A program made the translations under genes and the position numbers. The notes under the pieces are model-generated. The model made no database searches. It had not been told where the DNA came from and was given only the letters and a program-made list of their open reading frames with translations. Below are positions 41,037-50,692 of a DNA stretch of 64,000 nt, one piece after another (within the stretch, counting starts at the first letter, position 1; every line of letters begins with the position of its first letter). This DNA is from Macrocybe gigantea (lineage: Eukaryota > Basidiomycota > Agaricomycetes > Agaricales > Callistosporiaceae), in assembly GCA_011319805.1 (NCBI GenBank), contig SJRY01000171.1:124001-188000 (forward strand). Reading direction: 5' to 3'.

Positions 41037-41866
41037 ATGAACTTTCTGTATCTCATTGGCTTGCTTCCGCTAGTCTGGTTTGCCAATGCGCAAGACAGGA
41101 GTCTTGGCGAAGTCAGGCGCGCATTCGCTGTTGCAAACGTATGTCGTTCTCCCTTTTAGAACATACGATTATTCCGCGAGAGCAGCTGTGAAACGGTTGC
41201 TGGTTCCAGATTCCGGAGAACTTGAATATCGAGTTTGATCCGACCGTCTTACTCGAGGTCTCGCTGCCTCAACAGCCGGTCCAGACATCACTCTGCATGC
41301 CGGCATTCAGCTTCCTCGAAATTGTAGGTCCTCTGCACTATAACTCATCCACAAGAGCGAGAGTTCTGACGCTTTAGCTACTATTCGCGAAATTTAGCCA
41401 CTGCTGGACCCCCTTCGTTTAGTGTCCGTGGCGCTGCTGGTAGAGGTCCGTTCGTAGTCGCGGCTGTCGATCCAGATGCGCCTACTCCGCAGAACCCTAC
41501 GAGCGCGCAGATCCGTCATTTCCTCGGCGGGAACTTTGTAGCCAGCCACCCGTCAACCAGAGGAGCGCACCCTTTGGTAAACTTGACGGCTGCCGTCTCC
41601 CCGTACAGGCAACCAAACCCTCCCGCCGGTTCTGACGCTCATCGGTATTTTCTGCGTACTTCCTATCAACTTGCAGTGCTGACTCTAACAATGAAGGTAT
41701 ATCTTCCTCCTCTTCAAACAGCCGGCCGGGTTCAATGATCAGGAGCGTGAACTCGACTACGCCTGTTCAGCTTTTTAACATCAGTCAATTCGCTGCTGCC
41801 GCGGGTCTCGGCGCGCCGCTTGGTGGAACGTTCATGCTTGTAGCTCCTAATCCGCCCGCAGCATGA
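41037..41866 (+). CDS. secreted PEBP-family protein, copy 1 (Ic/TFS1-like fold)
   Basis: Phosphatidylethanolamine-binding protein family; in fungi these include carboxypeptidase Y inhibitors and secreted OV-16-like proteins. Signal peptide MNFLYLIGLLPLVWFANAQD. Exon 1 to about 41139; exon 2 FDPTVLLEVSLPQ...ITLHAGIQLPRN; exon 3 TAGPPSFSVRGAAGRGPFVV, ligand-site motif VDPDAPTPQNPTSAQIRH, LGGNF and GSDAHR; exon 4 YIFLLFKQPAGFND ending GAPLGGTFMLVAPNPPAA. DPDxP and GxHR-type residues are retained. Two single-base shifts interrupt it: a loss near 41271-41274 and a gain in GG 41742-41743; removing them gives close agreement with the paralogue at 61658-62487, which is unbroken and has the same intron positions. 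The ligand or protease target is unknown. Confidence 0.82.
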
Positions 41867-41989
41867 GGGTACTTTCTTGAATGCCAACATCATATGAACA
41901 TCTATAAGCAAGGGTATATACGCGCACGCAAATTCGAATGGTTACCGTCCTGACTAGATGTCCTTGTTACTACCTATTCTGTTATAAGG

Positions 41990-42510
41990 GAGACATTTTC
42001 CAGGCCTAAATGCTGGGCCGCCTTTATTGACTTCGTACCACGGCTCATCATGTCCCAGAAGAAGCCTCATGCGTGGGATGTCCAACAATGCCTTCATCTT
42101 ACGAATGTGCTCCTCCGCCAACCCTTCGTCGGAATGCATGCAGAAGCCGTTGCACGACGATGTCCGATATTCTAAAGTTCTAATGATGAACGCTGTCTGC
42201 AGCGAGGAAGATCCGGGCGAGGATGAGGATGTTGATGTGACCCGTAAATGGCCAATGGCATCGACGACGTACAAGCTACAGCCTCCGTAGAAGTCGAAGG
42301 CGCGTGGAGTCCTCCCAGTCCTTGCGAGCGCAAGGCCAAAGAGGACCATGCGGCAGTTCGTGGAGTGCTCAGTCAAGAAGGGGCATTGCTGATCTCATCC
42401 GGAGTGGTGGGATTGATGACTCGGAGGACATACGAGAGAGGCACGAGAAGAAAGCCGCCCATTGCAATGGGCTTGGTTCTTGCCAGGATCAAGGAGAGAA
42501 ATCTCTGATG
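41990..42510 (-). pseudogene. internally deleted copy of the adjacent metallo-beta-lactamase-fold hydrolase
   Basis: Reads as a degenerate relative of the gene at 42856-43739. Its 5' part matches the N-terminal region (EHSTNCRMVLFGLALAR against QHSTSGRRLLFDLGTRK), then it jumps directly to the C-terminal half (RTPRAFDFYGGCSLYVVDA, then EEHIRKMKALLDIPRMRLLL and HDEPWYEVNKGGPAF). Around 110 residues are missing, including the HxHxDH metal-binding motif, so it cannot form the active site. The start codon of the parent is not conserved, and the middle has further frame damage. A tandem duplication followed by internal deletion is the simplest history. Confidence 0.8.
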
Positions 42511-42855
42511 CTGGTTATCGATGTGCTATGCCATTGTCTCACTTTCTCGCACTCAGGTTTTTCGATCAGCTATTGGCCAGCTCCGCACTCGAACTTTTCC
42601 CTGAGTAACTACCATGATATCTCAGCAACCTGAACCGCAGGCTCGCGTCGAATCATACACTGAGTTAGGAGCCCATGCCCTTGTGGCTCTAGGCCCAAGA
42701 CATTCGTTATCCGCTTCTCGTGAAGCCGGCCCGACAAGAGGTGCAGGCTGTCTTGCACGAACAAGGCTGGAGTCGAAGCTAAACTCGCAATATCCACAGA
42801 AGAGACGCTAAGCGTAACTTGGGGTTGGAACTCGTCGCAGAATATACATTTCAAC

Positions 42856-43739
42856 CTATAGTGATGGAATCTTGCCAGGCCAAAACGCAGGCCCGCCTTT
42901 GTTGCTTTCATACCACGGTTCATCATGGGCCAAGAGAACCTTTACTCGAGGAACCTTCATCAATGCCCTGATCCTCCGAATATGCTCTTCTGCAATGCCC
43001 TTATCTGCATGCATGCAAAATCCCCCGTGCCCTACGAAGATCTCGGAATTCCCTAAAATGAGATTCCAATGATGAGCGCTGTCACCAGCGAGATAGATCC
43101 ATGCTCCGTCAGAAGAAGTGCGGGCGAGGATGTTGATGTGGCCTGTAAGGTGACCGGGCGCATCAACGACGTACAGACTTCCGTCTCCGTAGAAGTCGAA
43201 AGCGCGTGGGAAGGGTCCTATCGGTTCCACTTCACAGAATCGTCGAGAAACGAGGTCCGCGCTTCTGGAAGGAGATCTGAGGCAAATGGAGACTCGGGAT
43301 TCTGAGGATACCCCGATCTGATCAAGTCACGACACCCTCCACCAACTACAAACGTGCAGTTGAGGAAGGGGCGTGTATCGCCAATGTGATCAAAGTGAAG
43401 ATGAGAAAGGCAGATTGTATCGATATCGGCGGGCGTCGTGCCTCCTTTCGAAAGGGAGTCAAACACGTCTTGGTCTACAACAGGTGGACCATGTTGCTCG
43501 AAGATTTCGACGACTTTGGGGGGTAAGTTCCCCCAGTCTTTGCGAGTGCCTAGGTCAAAGAGCAACCTTCGACCGCTCGTAGAGTGCTGGAGTAAAAATG
43601 AAAGGGTCGGTATGGTGCTGGTTGCATCTGGAGAGGCAGGGTTGGTGATCACGAGCGCCAGAGGAAGAAGAAGAACGCCAGCATCCAGGGCGGAAACATC
43701 GCAATAGGCTTGATTTTTACCGGGAAGAGGGAGTGCCAT
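42856..43739 (-). CDS. metallo-beta-lactamase-fold hydrolase (lactonase-like)
   Basis: Single-exon zinc hydrolase of the MBL superfamily, closest in layout to fungal N-acyl homoserine lactonase-like proteins; substrate unknown. From the start MALPLPGKNQAYCDVSALDA it gives LLFDLGTRKDWG, then the metal site CLSHLHFDHIGDTRPF (HxHxDH), FVVGGG, then PRAFDFYGDGSLYVVDAPGH (third His), IYLAGDSAHHW (bridging Asp) and a C-terminal His in KVLLAHDEPWYE. The frame shifts by one base at CC 43257-43258; adding it back reads LVSRRFCEVEPIGPFPRAF, as expected. Given the many similar indels nearby, an assembly error is likely. A core-deleted copy lies directly downstream. Confidence 0.85.
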
Positions 43740-44185
43740 GATTCCGATTCGACGCTGGAACCAGGGTAGTAAACTTGACCTTCGTATATTGCAACCTATA
43801 TACTGGGTCAGGCTCCATTTCGCGGCATCGAATTAGTCATTGACGCGCGTCGCAGCGTCACATTTCGACCCCATGGCATGACAATTTGAGGGATCTTCGC
43901 GGACAGCGGAGGGTCAGAGTAATTGCAGAACGTCACGTGGTGCCTTCCAACTACACGGTCCGCCGTGACCACGAAACGTTGACCACGGCTTGCCATGAGC
44001 TGGAGGACTGCGGCGCCGAACGTCGATATGTCTGTCTTATGGGTGACGTGAGCCATTTTGTACAAATTGCTTGCTATGATTTGAGATTTGAAACTGACGT
44101 CCTTGCTCTCCAAGGCTTCCACCCGTCTTGCTCTTGTCGGCATATTTTATTCGTAAATGGTATCTGGCGAGGAAATTGAGAGTGT
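43740..44185. other. promoter region between the hydrolase and the small basic protein
   Basis: Divergent spacer with a TATATAGG (minus strand) at 43796-43803. No gene was seen. Confidence 0.55.
43796..43803 (-). promoter_or_regulatory. TATA box of the metallo-beta-lactamase-fold gene
   Basis: On the minus strand TATATAGG lies 56 bp before the ATG at 43739. Confidence 0.6.
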
Positions 44186-44532
44186 ATGGCATTGGGAAGG
44201 GAGGTTAGTCTGTCTAGATTGTCCCTCCTCCGTCAGAGAGGCTTACACAGTCGTCACCAGCCCCCGGATTCCAAACAAATGTGCAACGTATACGCGTCAC
44301 GCCTGAGATCGCTGCACGAATCAGGAGAGGTGAAGACGTCTCCCCGGAGGAGATTGAGAAAGCGCACAAAGAAGCTCTAGAAGCTGAAAAGCGGGCAGCC
44401 TCTTCTGCTCGTACCCATGCATCACAGGAAGCGGAGCCAGAGCGCTTGAAAGAAGCCCCAACTCCTGTTAACGAATGGCTTCCAGAGTCCATCACTGCGC
44501 CCAAACGCCGACCAAAAGGCCGCAGGAAGTAA
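44186..44532 (+). CDS. small charged protein, about 100 residues
   Basis: Not recognised. Exon 1 44186-44203 (MALGRE), intron 44204-44250 (GTTAGT...CACAG, 47 nt), exon 2 44251-44532, phase 0. The protein has a conserved-looking core RIRVTPEIAARIRRGEDVS, an Ala/Glu/Lys helix (IEKAHKEALEAEKRAASS) that could form a short coiled coil, a VNEWLPES segment and a strongly basic tail PKRRPKGRRK. Such a tail suggests nuclear, nucleolar or RNA contact, by composition only. The reverse strand also stays open, so the call rests on the good splice sites and helix-like composition. Confidence 0.6.
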
Positions 44533-45010
44533 CTTGCCTACTATGGCTACTCGCTGAGCCAAGTGTTAGTGAGTCGGTGGTCTTTGGTTTGACGTGTTGC
44601 CGCTGCATGACCAGGGTAGTAAACCAGCTTTTCTTCATACAGAGAATAGACATGCGTGGCTGGTATAAGTGTCATTATCCCCTCGTGGATCCCAGACAAT
44701 CACCATGCATCGGGGACATGTCTTGGCCGAGACGAACGCCTAGTCCTGTCCCCGTGTGGCACACGAGTTTTGTACTGTCCTGACAATGACGTGCCAAACA
44801 TCACATTGCGAAGCTAATGACAGAACCTCCTACGATTCCTCACGCAGATCTGTTTCCGTCTTATCCGTACCATCACTGATTCGGCCTGTAATTCAAGGCG
44901 TCCGAATGTATCTTGCTTGATGATCAAAAGAAGCTAAAACTCACCTTGGACCTCAAGTTCGCTGACAGTCTCAGGTGTGGTTTACTCAAGGTATACTGGA
45001 GCCGGCTATG
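44533..45010. other. spacer before the inverted repeat
   Basis: No gene was recognised. Confidence 0.5.
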
Positions 45011-45028
45011 TCGGATACGTGTATCCGA
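45011..45028. repeat. perfect 8-bp palindrome arms at the edge of the inverted repeat
   Basis: TCGGATAC GT GTATCCGA: two 8-bp arms around a 2-bp spacer, immediately before the point where similarity to the kinase promoter begins. Confidence 0.85.
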
Positions 45029-45351
45029 CCATTGTCCTCCTAATTCATATCGCCGGTTATCGATAAGCTGGATATAAAGAACGGTACTCAATCTTTATCG
45101 CTCTTCTGATGTCTTGATGCTACAGGACTCGCATAGTGCCCAGCACTTGAAAAATACACTACTTAAGGCAACACCTATAGGTACCGCTGGACCGATGAAT
45201 GCAGAAGAGGTCAAGGAAGTCTTGAAGGACGAGCTAGAGCGCGGAAACTACCACGTAACGCCGACAGAGGATTTCTTGACAAACTTGTTTCCTGTCGGCG
45301 AGGATCTCATTCGCCACGTATATGACGAGCTCGTTACTGACAAAGTTTATG
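45028..45351 (+). repeat. inverted repeat arm A (copy of FunK1 promoter and first exon)
   Basis: About 324 bp matching, in opposite orientation, the region 48330-48676. Shared landmarks are the start ACCATTGTCC, then CGCCGGTTATCGATAAG, GGATATAAAGAACGGTAC, GCATAGTGCCCAGCACTTGA and the coding start MNAEEVKEVLKDELERG. Similarity ends after GACAAAGTTTATG at 45351. Confidence 0.9.
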
Positions 45352-45362
45352 TTTCTTCCTAA
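45195..45362 (+). pseudogene. truncated inverted copy of the FunK1 kinase N-terminus
   Basis: Encodes the same first 50 or so residues as the kinase at 48486 (MNAEEVKEVLKDELERG, then YHVTPTEDFLTNLFPV and YDELVTDKVY) with few substitutions (GEDLIRH for DEGLIRD), then stops at 45362 where similarity ends. An in-frame extension upstream to about 45114 (MLQDSHSAQHLKNTLL) exists here. It carries its own copy of the TATA (45071-45079) and points toward the 3' end of the kinase. It lacks all catalytic parts. Confidence 0.8.
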
Positions 45363-45673
45363 TCACTAGAATACACATAATTGTAGGTGATGTTTAAATA
45401 CAGGATGGGACGACCGCATCATTGACTTGCATATTCCACTAGAAACAGTGAAAAATGAACCATGCTCATGGTCAGACTCTGAGCACAACAGTGAAATCAG
45501 TTTGTGCATACCCGTTATTCACTTGCTATGCTTGATTCTTGGACTTGAGGGTTCGAGATTGATGGGTTTAGGACCCGCGTAGTTGCCTTTCGATGGGATA
45601 TTCTTGCTGTTGGGAGAAGGGTCCCAGGTAATGCCTGCCGCACCATCCTCAACACCCAAGGAACGCAGTCTCT

Positions 45674-48486
45674 TTAGATCTCTTGGCGTTTATCCAGTAT
45701 CAGCTTCGATTCCGCCTCTTCTTGCTCGGACGGTTGATGAGCCTCCAAGATCCGAAGCATATCATCAATGACCTCGATAAAGAAATCATGGACATTTTCG
45801 ATGTATGGAAATGTCCTTAAGAATTGCAAGATATTCCACCACCGAAGCAACAGTGGCTTCAGAGGATGGAAGTAGGGATGTACGTGGCAAAGGACAAACT
45901 CTTCGAAATCATCGTTCTGAAACAGGTTTAATTTGTTGTGGATAAGGGTGGCACGGTCACCGCATCGAAAAAGATAGTGATACACAAGGTGGAGTGGGGC
46001 ATTGGGTGAATCTTGGTGAAATTCTTCGCATAGCTCGTCGCGCCGTTTACCGCCAGGACCTTTGCGAGAGATACATATTTCTGTCAGGACCCAGAAGAAT
46101 GATTCCATATCGTGTCGTGCTTCATGTGTGATGTAGCTCAAATGATTCAAAATTTGATCACTAGCATACGGGAAAGTTGCCTGTACAGGATATTAGCATT
46201 TTACCCAATGATGGCATATCAGGGGCTGACACTTCGCTCGCTCGTCTGTGGTTTCTGGATTGAGAAGTCGGGAAGCTCATCATCCTGGAAGGCCATGAGA
46301 AAGGAAAATCCTCAAAGAAACATGTGGCATACCGGACCAAGGAGACCCAACTCAGAATACTCAAGCTGACGACGGTGTCAGGTAGTACAAGTCATCGATG
46401 TTTGCGAATGACTTACTTGAGGGGGCAACCTTCATTCAAATACGTAGGCTAGGGTAGGACGAATGTGAGCAAAGAATTCGGACAAAACGAGATAGAGATG
46501 GATACCAAAGATTTACATTCCTTCACCTTCTCTGCGCGAAAAGTCTGTCCATAGAGCTTCACAAATGTCTTGATGTCTGAAGTCTGTCCAGAAATGGCGC
46601 ATATCACGTTATCTGCGGGTACCAGTCCCAAGACTTTTTTGAAGATCAGTTGGGAGTACTGAAGTTCAACCGGCTCTATGTTGGTAGAAGGACCAAACAT
46701 GACTGGTTTCTTGCCAGCGATCGCCCTTTTCGCGTAGTCGTAATCAATCAGTCGTCCTTCCGTCGTTTCCCTGTCTTCGTTGAAGTAGATGAGAATGTTG
46801 TTGATACTTATATCACGATGAAGCGTAAAATAAGTGAAATATAGCTTTTTGTGGACTAGAACTTTGCTTAGCAACGATTCATCGCAAACAGTATTACTCA
46901 CATTCCATGACCTGTTTCAGAACTTGTAGCAACTCTATGAGGTCTGTAAAGTTCCGTAACGGCCATCCATAGAATCCCATCAATGTCCGGGATTGAATCC
47001 GCCAGGTAGGAGAGGTGGAATGCATGACCTGAATAGACTGACGCTTGTTTTCTGTGATGATATCGAGATACTTGGCTAAAGGGTCATCTTCAGTGTCGTT
47101 CTTCCTCTTCTTTTCTGCATCCGGTAATGTGTACTTGAGACCTCTGCGAACGAAATCGCGTGTGTTGATAACAATGTCATCCACCATGATGTCCTCGTAT
47201 GAATGAACAAGCCCTGTGCCGTTAAGGCCTTCCTTGGGGTAGAATTCCCCTTCCGGAACCGCAGTTACCGGCCGCCACGTCTGCTTGAGCACATAAACCT
47301 TCACGGCCGATTGTTAGCAAGACAAGATAAGAAAAAAGCGATCTCAGCATACCTTTCTCATTGACGGAGGTTTGCACAAATCAGCCAACCTCAAAACGGC
47401 CCAGACAATAGTTGCGCGACCGGACATACAACCTGCTCTTGAGAGATCCAGCGCACGGACAGTAACGAATATCTCTCGTTTCGTGGGGTCATCCTTGGAG
47501 GGCATCTCGATTGTCCAGTTAATGTTGTTTGCCGAATCATTATAATCTCGGAGCTTGACTGATGGGTCGAAGGAGTAGGAGGTGTGGAGATCAGCCGGGT
47601 TAATCGGCTGCTTGCAGATCTTCACCGTCGTATCCCAGCCCAGCTGGATAGGTGGCAAAAAGCTCATGGCAAGAATAACACAAATGAATTGACGTGGTTC
47701 CTGAGCATCGTCAATAGGTAAAGAAGGACAAAGATGACATTCCACTGACTCGATGTACGTTAATTGCATCAGCCGTTCCAAGAACACCGCTTCGATCAGC
47801 CAGCCAAGCAGAAAGGAATCCTTCACAAAAGAGGGTACCGAAAACAAAACGCCGATCGAGTTGTTCTGCCAGGATCTGCCTCATGTACACCAGCAGCTGA
47901 TAGATGTGTTGTACAGCGTTTTTCTTGGTCTTTATCTCCGTGACAGAGTTGACTCGATGCCACCATGCCTTTATGACTTTCGTTTTCTCGTCCTGCGGGA
48001 ATTCAACACTCTGAGATGTGGCCGAAGGAACAAACGATGAAGCACACGCACCTCTTTGACAGTTTTATGAACTCGTTCTTCGATGTCTTCATCCTGCGAT
48101 TGCAGAATATTGATGATATCCGGTCGCAACAAGGGAGATTCGGGAACAATTGACGACGGCGCCTCGTTGTGGCGATCGACCCATTCTGTGTGAAGTAATG
48201 GCTTCTCGTCGACGAGACGAAAGGCCGCCTTGCGAATGCTTTCCACCGTCTCCACGAAGGGCCTGTACACTGTATCCTCCCGTTTGCCCTTCGTATTATA
48301 CAGCTTTTTCCATCGACGCATTTTCTCATCATAAACTTTGTCGGTAACGAGCTCGTCATATACGTCGCGAATGAGACCCTCGTCCACGGGAAACAGGTTG
48401 GTTAAGAAATCCTCTGTCGGCGTTACATGGTAATTTCCGCGCTCTAGCTCGTCTTTCAAGACTTCCTTGACCTCTTCTGCATTCAT
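45674..48486 (-). CDS. FunK1-type fungal protein kinase
   Basis: Member of the fungal-specific FunK1 kinase family, expanded in agaricomycetes; role unknown. Spliced N-terminal region MNAEEVKEVLKDELERG, then KAWWHRVNSV, YMRQILAEQLDRRFVFG, LADRSGVLGTADAINVHR, and the family-typical FICVILAMSFLPPIQLGWD. The kinase core shows GTGLVHSYED, HRDISINNILIYF (catalytic loop HRD...N) and GRLIDYDYAKRA (DFG-position Asp as DYD), then ARHDMESFFWVLTEICI and a C-terminal helix to stop 45674. HRD Asp, Asn and the metal Asp are all present, so it is probably active. The start is uncertain: an upstream ATG at 48578 would extend it (MSGGYRIISHSAQHLK) if a base were added in the run 48530-48533, where the duplicate copy has five A and this one four. 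TATA at 48619-48628. Confidence 0.85.
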
Positions 48487-48676
48487 CGGTGGTCCAGCGG
48501 TACGTGTAGGCGTTGTCTTAATCGGTGTATTTTCAAGTGCTGGGCACTATGCGAGATGATCCTGTAGCCTCCAGACATCAGAATGACGATAGTGAATGAG
48601 TCCCGTACTCGTACCGTTCTTTATATCCAGCTTCTTATCGATAACCGGCGATGGTTTGGATTAGGCGGACAATGGT
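48330..48676 (-). repeat. inverted repeat arm B (FunK1 promoter and first exon)
   Basis: The parental arm, about 347 bp, matching 45028-45351 in opposite orientation. It covers the kinase promoter, TATA, 5' leader and first 50 or so codons. The 3-kb loop between the arms holds the rest of the kinase. Confidence 0.9.
48619..48628 (-). promoter_or_regulatory. TATA box of the FunK1 gene
   Basis: GATATAAAG on the minus strand, duplicated in the other repeat arm. Confidence 0.55.
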
Positions 48677-49082
48677 AGTATGTTTCGTGGTTCGAACTTA
48701 CACAGCCACCGACGCGTTATTTGGCCACATTATTATCCCCACACTGTACTTTAAGGACGTTTCATTTCGCGACCTTGCGCCGACTATATAGAGTTGACCA
48801 CCGTGCAGGATCAATGAAACGTGCATTCGCAAGGAGTCGTTATATAAAGGTCATATCCGAAGTCATGGCAAGGCATCCCAAGTCCGAGTAAGATAAGAGG
48901 AAGGGTATAAAAATCGCAAGATATTCATAAACCCAGAACAGTGCAAAACATGATGAGACTTAACCGGCCCAATGACTCGCTTCCGGGGCCTTACTAAGGC
49001 CTTGCGAGCACTTAGATTGTTCTCTTTTCCGTCCTTCTGTACACGTTTCCTTTCACTTGTTTTCTCCTTTGTCTTCTCTACT

Positions 49083-50274
49083 TCATCGTTCATGTGCTTC
49101 TTTTCTTTCCTTCTGAACCCGGGAAGTCCGAATACGAAAGCCCCCCCCGGTTGCATCTGTGTCGAGATCTGGCAAAGGAATGGTCTTCGGAGCGGGCGCT
49201 GTCGTCGTGTCCGTCTCCATGGGCAGAGGAATTGTAGGCGGACTAGGTGCCGGAGATAGCGGGGGGCCGAGGAGCGGCTGCGACAAGGATGTCGGTGAGT
49301 AAGCAATTGTCTTCGGCCGCCCAGTGTTAGTTGTCTCTATTGTTATAATGCTTGTCTACAAAATTACTGTGGTCGAGGACGCAGGAGTCGGGGGACTCGG
49401 TATCGATGGGAGGGGCTCGGTCTTGGGGGCTGCAAGATCCGAAGTAGTTGGAGGAGATATGCTTAGATTCGTCGGAGGTGGGGAAGGTGAAGGCGGTGCG
49501 GGCGGAGGTGATGTAGGTAAATCCGGGGGTGGTGGTGGTGGAGGTAGACGTCGGGAAATCATGCTCCTCCCATGTCCCCGGAAGAAGCGCTATTGGAAGT
49601 AGCCAAGTAGCAGTCAAAATGACACCCCAGCTTGAGCAATATGCATACACGTATGAAAACAAGGCTTACCTGTATCATAACTCTTGATCGTGCTCCAGCG
49701 CTAGGAAATGAAATTGCCAATATATCCAATGTACAGAGAGCTACCGCCGGTCGGACTGCGATAGGAAGCGCTTCAAGTGGGATGTGCGAGAAGAACCATG
49801 TGAGGGCAAAGGTGATCAACGCTGCACGTTTCGCGGCCTCCAATTGCTTGTCATCAAAAATTTCCATAGTTGGCGGGGGAAGATACCTTGGAGTTTTATA
49901 AATTCGAATGTTGCATAGATAAATGTCAAGAAAAGCGTACAATCGATAACCCCACCACGTTGCTTGGAACGAAAGCTTCGTGGTCGAAGGTACCCAGATA
50001 ATCTTTCCACCATTGTCGGCGGCATCAGAGATCAAGCCTTTCCCTCTGCTCGCCCCGGGTTTTGAAGTTCGTTTAGGCAGCCGCGACGGACTACCTGGTG
50101 ACGATGCACCCGGAGACTTGGATCCGACGCGTTGCTCTTCAAATATGGGTAGAGCGGGAGTGGATTCCGATGCAGTACTCGTTTCAATGTTGTACCAGTT
50201 GTCGCTGTGACACTGACATATTCTGTAGCTATGGTTGAAGAAGGGCCCGTTTGAGTAGCAGGACTCCAGGTCAT
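49083..50274 (-). CDS. Pro/Ser/Thr-rich putative membrane protein
   Basis: Not recognised. A model starting at 50274 (MTWSPATQTGPSSTIATEYV) has a Ser/Thr-rich first part, one base missing near 50190 (TATTG to YNIETSTASESTPALP), then KIIWVPSTTKLSFQATWWGY, a hydrophobic segment (RAALITFALTWFFSHIPLEA, then LPIAVRPAVALCTLDILAIS) consistent with one or two membrane helices, and a long Pro-rich tail (LPPPPPPPDLPTSPPPAPPS and onward). The intron after VMIQ (GTAAGC...AATAG) and a second after STTT (GTAATT...TAGAG) keep frame. A shorter form could begin at 49867. The predicted tail ends RKEAHER at 49083. Function unknown. Confidence 0.5.
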
Positions 50275-50298
50275 GCTCAGATAATCAACGGACCGCTT

Positions 50299-50517
50299 TC
50301 ACCATCCGTGGATGCCCCCGGAAACGCTTTCGGGAGAACTGGACGGAGACGCCCTATTTCCAGCCTGATCAACAGTCGTGGCAGATGATGCGGAAGAATC
50401 AGCCGGAGCTCTGACAGGCGCGATCGGATAGTCGAGTTGCCCGATGACGACGTGAGAGTGGCCGATGGTCTGACCCTGGCCGTTAAGATGCTGCAGTGCG
50501 GCAAAGTATGCATGCAA
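50299..50517 (-). CDS. fragment with LNGQGQTIGHSHVVI motif, possibly an exon of a secreted or wall protein
   Basis: From ATG 50517 the frame reads MHAYFAALQHLNGQGQTIGH and SHVVIGQLDYPIAP, then a Ser/Ala-rich stretch and a stop. The first part looks like a segment of basidiomycete extracellular proteins of unknown function, but only this piece is visible. It could be an upstream exon of the neighbouring Pro/Ser-rich gene or a remnant. The signal peptide and flanking domains were not found. Confidence 0.35.
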   Translation of the reverse strand: MHAYFAALQHLNGQGQTIGHSHVVIGQLDYPIAPVRAPADSSASSATTVDQAGNRASPSSSPESVSGGIHGW

Positions 50518-50692
50518 TCATGGACATCCCTTTGCGATTATACCTGTGACGTCGTGTTACCGTTTCTCCAAACTCTTGACGCTCATGTACTCGCCTTGAT
50601 CTGAGGATCGTTCTTATAGCAATCTAGTGTGGTCCTGTTAAGCCAAAGGAGACACCCTATTTCGATATATGAACACGGTACAGCAAATCATA

